A stretch of 64,000 nt of DNA from Typha latifolia (taxonomy: Eukaryota > Streptophyta > Magnoliopsida > Poales > Typhaceae). Positions 37,801 to 49,500 of the stretch are shown in pieces. The notes under the pieces are model-generated. The model was given only the letters and a program-made list of their open reading frames with translations, did not search any database and was not told the origin of the DNA. Position numbers and translations under genes: made by a program. Location of the stretch: assembly GCA_019914945.1 (NCBI GenBank), contig CM034099.1:3906001-3970000 (forward strand), read 5' to 3'. How positions within the stretch are numbered: the stretch's first letter is position 1; each line of letters opens with the position of its first letter.

Positions 37801-40601
37801 TTATAGACAAATGTTCGGCTGAAGATTGATGAAGAAAGTAAACTACACTTGCAGGTCGTGTTTCTAGATGAGCCTACGGCAGGCTTGGATCCAGCATCAA
37901 AATATCAATTGTGGCAGGCCATTAAGTTGGCAAAAAGAGATCGAGCAATGATTCTTACAAGTAAGATGGAGTATCTTTAAATCTAGTTCTTAAAAAATTC
38001 GCTAAAAAGAAAAAAAATGCAATTTAATCTTAAAATCGATAACTTCAGGATCAAAATTTTAAAACAAGGTACAAACTATAGACTTTGCTACTGATTATTG
38101 CTTCCGTTGACAATTAACAAAAAGTTATTTTTTTTCATCATTTCCTCAAAACAATCATGAAAATAGATTGCTCAGATTGCCATATCAAGGGACCGAGGTA
38201 AAGTGATTGAAATGAGAGGAAAAGTGGAAGGAGGATGAAATATATCTCTAATCTCTATTGTTTAAAGAACCCAGTAACTTCTATTTTCACACTAAACCTG
38301 ATACTGACTAGTATTAGGGTTCATAATAACAGTGGATTTGCATGAAGGGAGCAGGAAGAATTCAAATATATATGAAGTAGATATTTGAATTCATATGCAT
38401 GAACTAGAATTTTTTTTTTTTAAATGTGTATCTGGTAGAAGCTATAAAGGAAAAATGATATCTTCATAAAAAGAAAATTATTAGAAATATAGTATCCATC
38501 AATTAAAATCTTTAATAAGCAGAACTGGAAACACTTGTGATATAAGAAGATGATAAACAAAAGATACTGATATCTGCCTACAAAAGACACTTCCATCTCT
38601 TTCTTGCCAAAAGGTTTGACGAGCATTATATGCACTGGAAATAGTGTAGAGAATTGATTTAATGAGGCCATTAGTGAAGTGGTCTACATTTGTGAATTAT
38701 CTAATTCCCTATTTCAATTGAATTAGAAACTGAACAGGAAAATTTGTCTGAATGACAGCACATTCTATGGAAGAGGCAGAATTACTATGTGATCGTGTAG
38801 GTATTGTCATCAATGGCAGATTACAATGTCTTGGAACCTCAAATGAGGTAAATTTTAAATTCAAGAAATACCTATTTTCTTGCTTAATTATTGGAAGTCT
38901 AGAAATGTTTTTACTATTGCATCTTAAACAATAAAAAAGGAAATCAATTACTCAGCTTTGACATAGCAAATCCAAAAATGCAATGAAAATTACTTCTTTA
39001 CAAGGTTCCAAAAATCGGTATCGGGATCGAGATCGGCCGTCCGGAAAAACAATATGTATCGGCCATATCGGCCGCTTGTATCGGATCGAACTATTTTAAT
39101 TAAATAAAATTCTAAATATTATTTAAAAATATTGAGAATTTTCTAAAAATTTAGAAAAAAATTATAAGAAAATAAGAAATAATAATTACTCAAATCTAAA
39201 GCCTAAAAAGTAAAAATCTCTCTTTCTCTCTTTCTTCTTTCCTATCCCTCTAACCGTTAGTCAAAGCTATCCCACTCTCCCTCACTCGCTCTTTCTTTTT
39301 ATCTTTCCCTCTCTCTCCCTCACTCACACACACTCTCTCTCTCCCCCTACTCTCTTCCTCTTTCCCTTTCTCTCTCTCTCTCTCTGCAGCTGCCGACGGC
39401 TGCTGCAGCTGGCCTACAACAACCGGCTAGTTTCGGCTCAGATCGGCCGAAATTGGGAACTATGCTTCTTTAGCACCTTGCCCTAAGCATTGTAATGTTT
39501 TCGGCACAATTTATATGTCCAATCAACATGCACAAGAATATCCAAATCATAGTGTCCTAGCCAGAGGTAAATCAAACTGGCAAAGAATACCTAAGATGAA
39601 GCTTTACTAGTTAAAACGTGCCTACAAATAAATGATCTGCAAACAAATCATACCCCAACATGAAGCGTATACGCTAATTATCAGAAAAAAATGCTTCAAG
39701 ATATTACAAACTTTGGAGTTTGGATCAAGTCCGCAACAGCAAAACCTAGATTACAGAAGGGTCATATGTTAGCTCATTACATTTGTATAAAAAAGAGAAC
39801 CAGCATTTAATCAACAATTTAATCTAAATAAATCCTGCTGTCTAATAAAATACTATTACTTGGCCAAAATTACTTAACACGTTCTGACCCAACTAACACT
39901 CTCAAGAAGTCTTTCTACTTTCCAACTGTTCCAAAACAAATCTGAGAATAGATGATTAGTTAATAAACACATTACATGCTTAGAGGCATTCAAGGGAGAA
40001 CATCTCCTCATATTCTAATATCACTCTCAAGAAGTCTTTCTACTTTCCAGCTGTTCCAAAACAAATCTGAGAATAGATGAATAGTTAATAAACACATTAC
40101 ATGCTTAGAGGCATTCAAGGGAGAACATCTTCTCATATTCTAAAATAAAAAGTATGTTCTGGATCCATGACATGTAGATACTTTTCTATACAAGGAGTGT
40201 CGAGATCTACGAGTATCAAGGTCAAATAATAGCGAGAATTTTTTTTCAAGAAAATGAACTTTCTCCAAACTTGGTTTTGATACAGCAGCTTATTTGTCCC
40301 TCAGCTTAAAGCAAAGTATGGAGGACTGTATCTACTCAACATATCAGCTGATCCTATCTACAAGATGAACATTGAGCGCATGGTGACTAGACTCTCTAGC
40401 AATGCCACCAAGATATATGATGTCATTGGGACCCAAAGGTTTCAATTGCCAAAAGTCGATATAAGAGTTCCAAAGATACTTGAAGCTATAGAAAATCTGA
40501 AGACGCACATACCTGTGCATGCTTTTGAGTTGACCAGTGCCACCCTTGAAGATGTCTTCACCAATGTCGTCGCACAGACAATACAAAGTGAAGACGAATA
40601 A
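31890..40601 (+). CDS. ABCA: ABC transporter A family member, half-size (ATH type)
   Basis: Half-size ABCA proteins have one membrane domain and one ATPase domain and are thought to move lipids. Eighteen exons close in one frame to 933 residues, the usual length: 31890-31946, 32598-32979, 33066-33145, 33223-33367, 33450-33569, 33647-33765, 34775-34933, 35497-35659, 35750-35875, 35965-36048, 36123-36469, 36574-36777, 36912-37021, 37126-37210, 37375-37503, 37855-37960, 38759-38847, 40305-40601. Residues about 25-46 are the first membrane helix, followed by a Cys-rich luminal loop; more helices lie in exons 7-11 (VYDKQQKCRSMMKVNGLG between them). The ATPase part has Walker A GPNGSGKTT (650-658), signature YSGGMKRR (751), Walker B VVFLDEP with TAGLDPAS (771-785) and the H-loop TTHSMEE (807). 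The start ALLRKNLTCQRRN matches the family. All key ATPase residues are present. Exon 4 (luminal loop) is the least certain. Confidence 0.95.
37605..37699 (+). repeat. Degenerate interstitial telomere-like repeat
   Basis: About 95 bp made of CCCTAAA-like units (CTAAACCCTAACCCTAAATC and variants such as CCATAAACTCTAAACCCTAA), matching the plant telomere heptamer. It sits in the ABCA intron between exons 15 and 16. Confidence 0.9.
39005..39460 (-). mobile_element. 456-bp TIR element (repeat family copy B)
   Basis: The left end GTTCCAAAAATCGG (39005) and the reverse complement of the right end GTTCCCAATTTCGG (39460) form a terminal inverted repeat. GATCGGCC-type subterminal motifs are present at both ends. 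Read on the minus strand its 3' half matches copies A and C, including TTTTTTCTAAATTTTTAGAA. It has CT-rich DNA in the middle and no coding capacity. It lies in the last ABCA intron. Confidence 0.75.
39897..40146. repeat. 125-bp tandem duplication
   Basis: CACTCTCAAGAAGTCTTTCT starts at 39897 and 40022. The two 125-bp units differ by very few bases, so the event is recent. It lies in the last ABCA intron, about 160 bp before exon 18. Confidence 0.95.
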
Positions 40602-43565
40602 CTTTGTTAACCTTTGATAGATTCATTCATCATAGTTCCATAAGATGTCTACTACCACATTCATGGAAATGGGAGGAGCTGAGATGGAGCATAGAATACA
40701 CTTTGTCCTTCTTGAATTGCTTGAATCAAGATATCAAATTGTTCTACAATTGACGAAGAGTTCAGCGATATGATCAGAAAGCTTTTGTCTTCATAATGTC
40801 TAGTGTCTTTTATTTTCACAATTATTTTACAAGTAATGGACTAATTGCAGAACATGGCCTTGTTAGAGTCGAATGGAGCAAAGGATCCATACAGCCATAC
40901 CATTCTTGTGAATTGTAATTATAAATTTAGAGTTGAATGGCAGAGAAGGATCCATACAGCTATACTGTTTTTCTGATAATAAATAAATAAATAAATATTT
41001 GTTCAGAAAATATATAGCGCATTAAGCCAAACTACCTCACTTGACTGTAGCGAACTCTATGTGGAATTTACAGCAGTGACCTAATAGTTGCTTTAATCCT
41101 TTTCTCTTAAATCTCAATAATCCATGCCCATCATCAAAGACATCGATATATATATATATATATAATTTTTTGAGGATCTTCTCCTATAAATGTAGGTTGG
41201 CAGTTTTAATTAATGTGGTGGGATTAGGTGACAATAATTTATTGTCTTTGTTTGTTGTTATCTCTAGAGTAATCTCTCCTAATGAAGATGCCAAAAATTT
41301 GCACGTGCAATATCTGTGGTACTAGTTACTATGCTAGCATATATCAATGATTAGTGTTTGTCCGCCATTTTCACCTTAGAATGCTGAGATTAACTCAAAT
41401 GGCTAAGAGATATCATTAAAATAATTCTTTTATTGTATCATCCTATCTCCACCATAAAAATAAGGTTTGATTGCACATCTTTGATATTTATGTATATAAG
41501 GTATTCAGCCTGGGCATCTACTTTGTGTAATGGTTCATGCAGTAAGAAATAAAGATCTCCTGTAAAGTAAAATTAAGGTTCCTTGATTTTATCATAAATA
41601 AATGTACGAAACAAACCATTTCTGAACACCTTATAAACATTTCCGGAAGACACATGGTGTATTAGGAAGGGGTAAAGAAATTACATCATGGCCTCATGAA
41701 CAACTGGTACTAAGCCAATACAATAGTTGGTAATGCTTGTATTAAAGTTAAGCAGACATGCATCCAGTTAGAAGGTGGATAGTTCTTTGTTCGAGGATCT
41801 CTATTTTTCTATGTCCTTTTCCAGAATAGTTCTTAGCAATGGCAGGGTTGATTTTGCTCATTTTACAGAAAAGTTGTATGAGACTTGCAAAAAGTGATTT
41901 GCTCGTTCGAACAGCAAGTCACTCGAAAATATTGAAGGATATTGTGAACATTCATAAATGCATCGAGCAAATGCCAAACCTTCAGTAAAATTAAACTTTC
42001 CTATACTTCAGTGACACCAGAATCAAAAGAGAGAAAAATAAAATTAAAGAAAAGAAAATACAGGTGGAAATCAAGAAAATTGGAAAGAAACCTAGATAGA
42101 GCTCATAAGAAACCTGCGAAAGGAGCGATTCGGCGTTAGTGAAGGGCGAAGAATGGGAAGGGGAGCACGAAATTGTGTGAAATTCCAAAAGGCGCGTCGC
42201 TGCGAAATCCACTTCCCACTCACTCTTTAATATATGGCGGACCACCGATCTTCTGAGAGTCGTGACGAGACAACCACCGCGAAGATAAGAGAGTTTTTGA
42301 GACCTGTTTTTAATTTTTAAAAATAAAATACTAAATTGTAAAAGCGATTTATCCGGCTTACAAATTTTAATATTTTTTTAAGTAAAACACTAACATGACC
42401 AACATTTTTATTAAAAGAAAAAACGTTGATAAATAAAAAACGCTAAAAAAATTAAGTATTTTATTATTTAAAATACTAAACAAAAATATAAAAGTAAAAG
42501 TATATAAAAAAATTTATAATTTCATAACTTTATATTCAATTAACCTTTAGATAAAAAGAAGTTCTATAAATTAAAATTAAAATTCTAGAAATTGAAATCA
42601 TATAGTCATCCTCCAAAGTTAAGCTCTTCCAAATTTATTTATTTTTTTAAATTTTCTACTGAAAAAATATTCAACACTTCAACGTTATTTAAATATAAAT
42701 ACTAATATAATCAGAGTTTTACTTTGGGCTATATAAAATTAAAATGTTTATTTATCGGCATTTTTAATGTAAGGCTGTAGTACCACAAATCTATTTTAGT
42801 AATAAGTTTGGCGTATAATCGATTTGAAAAAATAAGTTTTAAAAGTGGGCTAGTTTAGTCAAAAACTCAGATAAAAGACTTACTGCATTCACTATACCTT
42901 AGCCAAGTCGCAAGGAATAATTTTGAAAAAGGTAATATATCACAGACTTTTATATTAGGCTAAACGACAAAGATCTCGTGTATATATATATATATATATA
43001 TAATTATAGTTGCGAACCACATGAATGAATCTCTTTTATAAGTATAAAAATTTGGTTCCAAAAAAGTTAAAAACCGAATGATTTAAGGATCTACTTCTAT
43101 GAATTCTTTTGATAAAAGTTTTGCTATGACCAAACAACCTCCTCCTTTATGAGCCAACAAGGACCAACTTGGCCAACTTGAACTTGCCTAAGCACACTGT
43201 CCTCCTCTGGTGAACTGTGTTATTCTTAAAGTCCCAAATAGGCTGGCAGCAACAAAAAAAAGAAAAGAAAAGAAAAAGGCAGCATCGCTCTATAGTTTCG
43301 CAAGCAGCGCTATATTTTGTTATAGTCTGCCAGAGAAGTAAAGTCATCCTTGCCACATTTCAGAAATCTCACGACACAATAACAAAACAACCATGCCAGT
43401 AACAAAACGTGTATTTATAACTACAAATGCGAGAAACTTGTAGAACATAAAGACTATAAGGAGGATTCTGTTAAACAGCAATACAAGCTTAGTTTATGCA
43501 AGGTTTTTAAAAGATGCATGCCAGTGGGCCATCGAGTTTCATGTGCAGAGTACTTCAGTTTGCAG
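40602..43565. other. Intergenic between converging ABCA and aminopeptidase genes
   Basis: AT-rich, with (TA)n stretches near 41147-41163 and 42981-43002 and a TIR element at 42291-42868. A minus-strand, exon-like block at 42080-42245 ends in a good donor but matches no family I know. No supported gene. Confidence 0.5.
42291..42868. mobile_element. 578-bp AT-rich TIR element (MITE-like)
   Basis: It begins GAGTTTTTGA at 42291 and ends TCAAAAACTC at 42868, a 10-bp perfect inverted terminus. The flanks (AAGATAAGA left, AGATAAAAG right) suggest an imperfect target duplication. A similar right end (GGTCTAGTTTGGCCAAAAAC) occurs near 11490-11510 in a DENN intron, indicating a family. There is no coding capacity. 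Confidence 0.6.
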
Positions 43566-46500
43566 TTATGCTTTTGGTAATAGCTCTTTGACCACATCCT
43601 CAAGGGATCGGTCATTTCTAATGCTCCGAATCCACCTTGCTTTATTCCTGACCTCCTCGAGGCTCTGCTTCAAAGCTCTTTCAAACGAAGGTTTGACCCG
43701 GCTTGCGAAAAACTCCTCAATTTCCTCGGCTTTCTCATCAGAGGTAAACTGATAATAATCCAGGAGCAACTTTAGTTACATGGAATATTATCCTATAGGT
43801 GACACAAAACAAAAATCATGAAATCTGTAGTATACCAGCGACACAATAGCATGGACAAAACTAGATATGAGAGAGCTGGAAGCCCATGTCTTTGAGATAT
43901 ACTCCCAGTTATCCTGTAATTCAACCATGTAACATGATTAAATAAAAAGAATATCCTATTAATGACAAAGGTTGTCTTATCTAATCTATCTCCTTTATCT
44001 CTTCTCCTATATCTATACTAGAAATTTTCACTTTCCTTATCACAACAGAAATAGTGCAAAACCAGAAATAGAGCAATGGCAGTAAAATACAAACTAGATG
44101 CAAATATCAAATGAGAAATATGCAGGTTGAGAACAAATTTTGTTATTATATGCACCACGCTAGGGTCACAACAATGCCAAAACAAGCATTTAGAGGCAGT
44201 ACGCAAAATAAAAGGTTATTAGTTGTTTGGGCTCAATGAGCTCAAGTATTAAATCCTTGCAACCCAAAGCAAATATGCAAAAGAAGCTTGGTGTCAAGTA
44301 TAGACAACTTATGAGCAGGGTGTTTTGCTATGCTTCGATAACTGGAAAGGCTCACTGAAAAAACAGAAGTCATTGAAATGGCTCTGTACCTACTGTGTGT
44401 AGTATCTGAAACTCCTAAATTTCTACTTTGCTTACATAGATAACCAGGTAGAACATTGCATTATCAGCATAGGAGCAGTCATTTTGAGAGAATCCAACAT
44501 ATATAGGACCTCACAAAAAATATAAAAGTGAAGAACGATGATTAAGGTTTTGTACCCTTTATTAATCATGTAGTGGCAGCAAAGACTAATATGAAAATGG
44601 CCCGACGGAGAGCTGCCCCACCACCGGAGTGGTGGCGCAACTAGTTGGAGCAAACAATCTTGAAGGAAAGGATCTGTCCGATCCATTTTGATCCAATTGG
44701 GCAGAATTCCCGGAGACCTCAAACCACCACGGGAGGACCAACTCATGCCGCCCATTATGCGACACCTCGCATTAATGGCGATAGGGATGTTTGGCAGGCC
44801 CATGCATAATCCCAATCGTCGAGCCTCCCACCGCCCTCTTCTCCTCTTCCTCAATGGAGGAAATCGTAGGCCCCTCCTAATGGGACGAGCCAACGAATAC
44901 TGAACGCCATTTTACCTAACTCAACATATAAAGACGCACTTCTAAGCAAAAAACATTACATGCCCCTCTCCTTGTCCTACTTCACTTCAGTATGATCTTT
45001 TCTCTCATCTGCAAAGTGGCATAAGTAATGTGACGAACCATTCTCTCCCTCTCCCTTTCCTCCTCTCTTTTCTAGTAAACTACCTTCCTACTCTCTTTCA
45101 AAATTCCTATTTTCGATACGGAGAGAAAAGCCACAAAGTTTCCTCCTGTGGAAACATATTCGCTGCTTCAAGTGCCGATAAACTCAAGTATTGAAGCTTC
45201 ATGTGTCATTCTTCTGGTAATGGATGTCCTGAATTGGGCCGAGAAAGCCACAGTATACTCTCAACACCTCTCTCGATCAAGTAGACTTACGAAAATCTCT
45301 CCCGCTTTGCCACTGTTTCTTGCTGGCTACCTAGTCACCTCGAGAGGCATTGAACTAGCACTCCTCAAGTATGTGCATACTAACCGATGGAGATGGTGTG
45401 CAACGAAGATCGAGGATGTCTGCTTTGTTGTCACCTTTCTTTCTTGTGAACTTCTTTTGGAAACAATGATTCGAGGATGCTTCCTGGCGCTCGAAGGAGA
45501 TCCTAGTGTGTAGACTAGGGCGCATGCCATGCTTGCCGGCGCTCAAAGGAGATCCTAGAGGTAAATTTGTTCGTGAGATTATTTCAAACTTCAGAGTCTA
45601 ATTATTGCTAGTTGAAAGAGACTAGTTTAGGGTCATCATCTCTTGTGAAGACCTAGCTCACATTCCCAAGAGAGTGTGGGGTACTGGGAGAATACTTGGA
45701 GAAGAAGGCGAGTAGAGAGGCCAGCATGCAAGTTTGCCATGATAGACTAAATTATCATCCAGGAAAATATCCTCCTCTATGGTGTGGCCAGGCCTAATGG
45801 CACTTCCTCCTGGCAGAACCTTATGTGAAGCGGTGACCGTCGCAGATGTGAATCCGGCAATCCACTCACTGCCCCCCTCCACCTGACCCTGTTTGGGAAG
45901 CCACGTTTGCCACGAGACAAATGGACCCAATCCTAGAAGAGCTACAATATGCCAACTAGAACGGGCAAGGATTTGCATCATATCTTCTTCCTCCTTTCAA
46001 ACAATAGCTATCAATGATACAACATCCTTCTATCATGAAGACCAAGTTGACAGAGATTCTATAGGAAACAGGGACTCCTACCTAAAAACACAAGGAACTA
46101 CTCCGATTCCCAACTACATCAGACTTACTTGTACCAAGGTCGAATTTGCTTCTACTTCAGTCCCTTTGACTTCCTTACCTATCTCATTTTCTTTGTCATC
46201 TCAGAATGCAGACAGATTTAGTCCCTGGGTCAGGGACTTCTAACCTCCCACCCTCCAAACTCCTATCTTTCTTGGGCCTTCTGCAACAAGGCCATCATCC
46301 TCAGACCCTTTTGGGCTGGGACCCATAATTAAGAAGCAAGCCTAGCCTAGTCCCACAAAATTTTTCTCTTAGTCTAACCGCGCCCCCTTGTGTGATTTCT
46401 ATTGAATCCGCGTTAGTTGATCCAGCAAAGTCTCAGACTGACTTCGCCAAGCTTTCCAAGTGAAGTGGGGTAGCTTAGGCTTCGACGGCGGCCGTATGCT

Positions 46501-49500
46501 TCGGAAGAAGCTTGTACAGTTTGGGAGAACTCACTAATTCCTTTTTTAATACAATGAAGTCTTTTCGGAATGTTCATTTGAGTACCAAAAAAAGCCTCTG
46601 GGAAGCAACAGGGATGACAAAAAGAGGGCCACACGATAGGCAATTGAGTAATAGAGTTAGCCTATTCGTTATCTCTTCATGTCCAAAGATCACAAGGTGC
46701 TGAAGTGGCTGGAGGGGCACTTCCAGTATTGCCGAGTCAGTATATGTCCCCGAAATCATTTCAGAGGTTTTCCCTTACTTTGTCCGTGTCTTCCCTTCAT
46801 TCGTTACTAAGCCAAGGTCTCAGGTCTCCGAGTCAGCCCGCACTTCGAATGGGAACTGTGGTACTTTCCATTGCGTGATCCCTAGATTGATGAAGAGCCA
46901 AACACTACAGTGCCCCTTCCCTTCTCATAGCTAGCCAGGGGAGTGGGAGTCATCTTTACTATAGAGGAGCTTCAAATGCTCAAACGAGGAACTTAAGATC
47001 AGAAGCCTGAAATCGGGTGAGCAGTGAAGCAGCATATCTCTGCTTTATTTTTGTGAATTAACAGGTGTTTTTTTGAATCAAAAGGTGTTTTGGTGATTAT
47101 GATTATGCTAATGGTTATCTGCTGGAAGCTATGGAGGGCAAGAAACAGAAAAAAGTTTCATTTTGTGGTAGTGACGCCTCAGGCTTCTTCCTTGAACTGT
47201 CACACATTTGGAGGAAATAGGAATCTTACTTTCCTGGTAAGAGCTCCTCCTTTGAAGCCTTTTCCACTCTCCGTTGATTGTAATTTTTCTCTTGACCTCT
47301 TCTTCTACACCCCCCTCCTCCTAGTTCATTCTAATCTTCTTAAACTAATTTGGTAGTGACAACACATCAAACAAAGCTTCTCAAAGTAGTGTTTACCTGT
47401 CACTAGGGGTGAAAACGGGTCGTAAGTCCGACCTGACACGCTACCCAATCCGGATACAGATACGAGTATAGCTAATTTTATCGGATACGAATTTGGTAAC
47501 GGATATCCATTTATCCGTTTATATATAAACCCAACTCATTTAAATTTCTAAACAACCTAATCCTACCCTCTCCATCTCTTTCAAATCCCAATCAATAGCT
47601 CGTAGCTGCCTCCACCCCCTATTCTGAAATTTCTCCTAGATATCACCGACTATCAGATGCCATCACCTCTCCTGTCGCGGCGTCACCAACCTTGCCTCCT
47701 CCGGTCCTCTCTCCTTGAGCTTGGCATCACCAAACTCTGTCTCCTCCAGTCCTCCATCCTCGAGCTTAGCATCACCAAACTCCGTCTCCTCCAGTCCTCC
47801 CTCATCGAGCTCGCCATCACCAAGCTCCGCCTCCTCCGGTCCTCCGATCCTCCCTCCTCGAGTTCGCCATCATCAAGCTCCGCCTCTTCCAGTCCTCCCA
47901 CCTCGAGTAATTATTCATCTATTATTCATTTATTCACAGTGATGCTGTAGTTATTCACCAATCTCTTTTTTTGGTCATCCTCAGTCTGATTCATAATACA
48001 AAATGTAATTGTTATGGTTGAACTTCCAAGAGTAAAATCTTGTTAAGATCTTTATTCTTTTCTTTCTTTTTGGCTAACGTTGAGGTAGTTGTTGATCTGA
48101 TTTGTCATCCGAACTTGCTCATGCCATAGATCTCTCTTGTTAGGTTTGGCTGCAAGACTAAAAACTTGAGAGGTGTTTGGTTGAGTTCAAATATTTAAAA
48201 TGGAGTTAGACGAAGAAGAAGAAGAAGCACGTGGCCCATTTGCTTGTAGCTTAAGTAGTGAGGACTTGTTTTGATCAAATCTGGATGTTACAATTAAGGT
48301 ACTGAACCTATGTTTGATCCCCTTATTTTGTACCTAAAAGTTAAGCTTTGCTTTAATGCAAGTGTTGTTGTTAAACCCTATATATAAGTCTTCAAGCACA
48401 ACTTCTATTTAAAATGGTTTGGTTGACTCAAAGTTCTTGGAAGTCCAAATTTGGTTGTGGATAATTTGATCTTTGCACTATAAAAGGGTGTGATGTGTCC
48501 TTTTGATAATAGTAGGGGAGAGTTTCTAGATATGCTAACAATTAGATTGCAGAATTAGACATTTAATTTGATAATAGATAGCAAAAAATGAGCCATGAAG
48601 AAATGTAAGTATTAGGAGAAAAGAGGATTGAAAAATGGAAGGCCATAATCTGTTTAAGATTTAATATTTATCCGAAAATTATCCATATCCATTTTCTTAG
48701 AATATGGTTTTAATTTTTGCTATCCGTTAAATATCCATGTCCAAATTCATATTCGGACCAAAAATATAGATTTAGATGTGGGTTGAGCACTATTTAATTC
48801 GTATCCGAATTTGTTTTCACCCTTACTAGACACTGTTAGCATTTTGGCGGTGTTAACTAGCATTTTCTTCTGATAGAATTCTAGACATTATTAATACATA
48901 ATACTATAGTAGCGTATAATATTGCAGACAAGTACAATAGAATTTTGTATTCTATTATCTACATTTTTGCCTATGGCAGCAGCCTAACGTATGCTAGCTT
49001 GAGATCTGGTTGTAACCCTATGCTTTACTAGATAATTCTTTGTTGTATTTCATGAGTAAAATTTTCAGCTAGACATTGTTCAACATATTCATGATACTTC
49101 TATAATTTCCAGATCCTCAAATGGTTTGAAGTTTTCACTGAGACAGAATAGTAATGATCAAAACTTAATGAAAACTAAATCGGAAACTCATCGGTTAAGG
49201 CCGAAAATATCAAAATTTCTAGTTTTGACATTTACCTTGGACCACAATAAAGATAAGTCAATTCATTTTGGTCTAAAATGTTCACTTTTTCTAGGGGTTG
49301 GATTAATATGATTAATATGATTGACTTTAGCCATCAACCACGTACCTTTAGCCATCCCCATGCGGTTTCCCGTCCTTCCCTGCTAGTTCGAAGGCCATAA
49401 AAAGCATCCTGATTTCGGACCTAAGAAAAGAATCAGGACAAATTAGACTCCTTCGGAAAAGGTTGCGTACGAAAACTTCACAAAAGTAATTAAATAGCTA

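Noticed and set aside
44432..45981. Several 100-150 codon frames in the aminopeptidase intron
   Set aside because: No recognisable domain, both strands open, and located in the GC-richer block of unknown origin; not called as genes.
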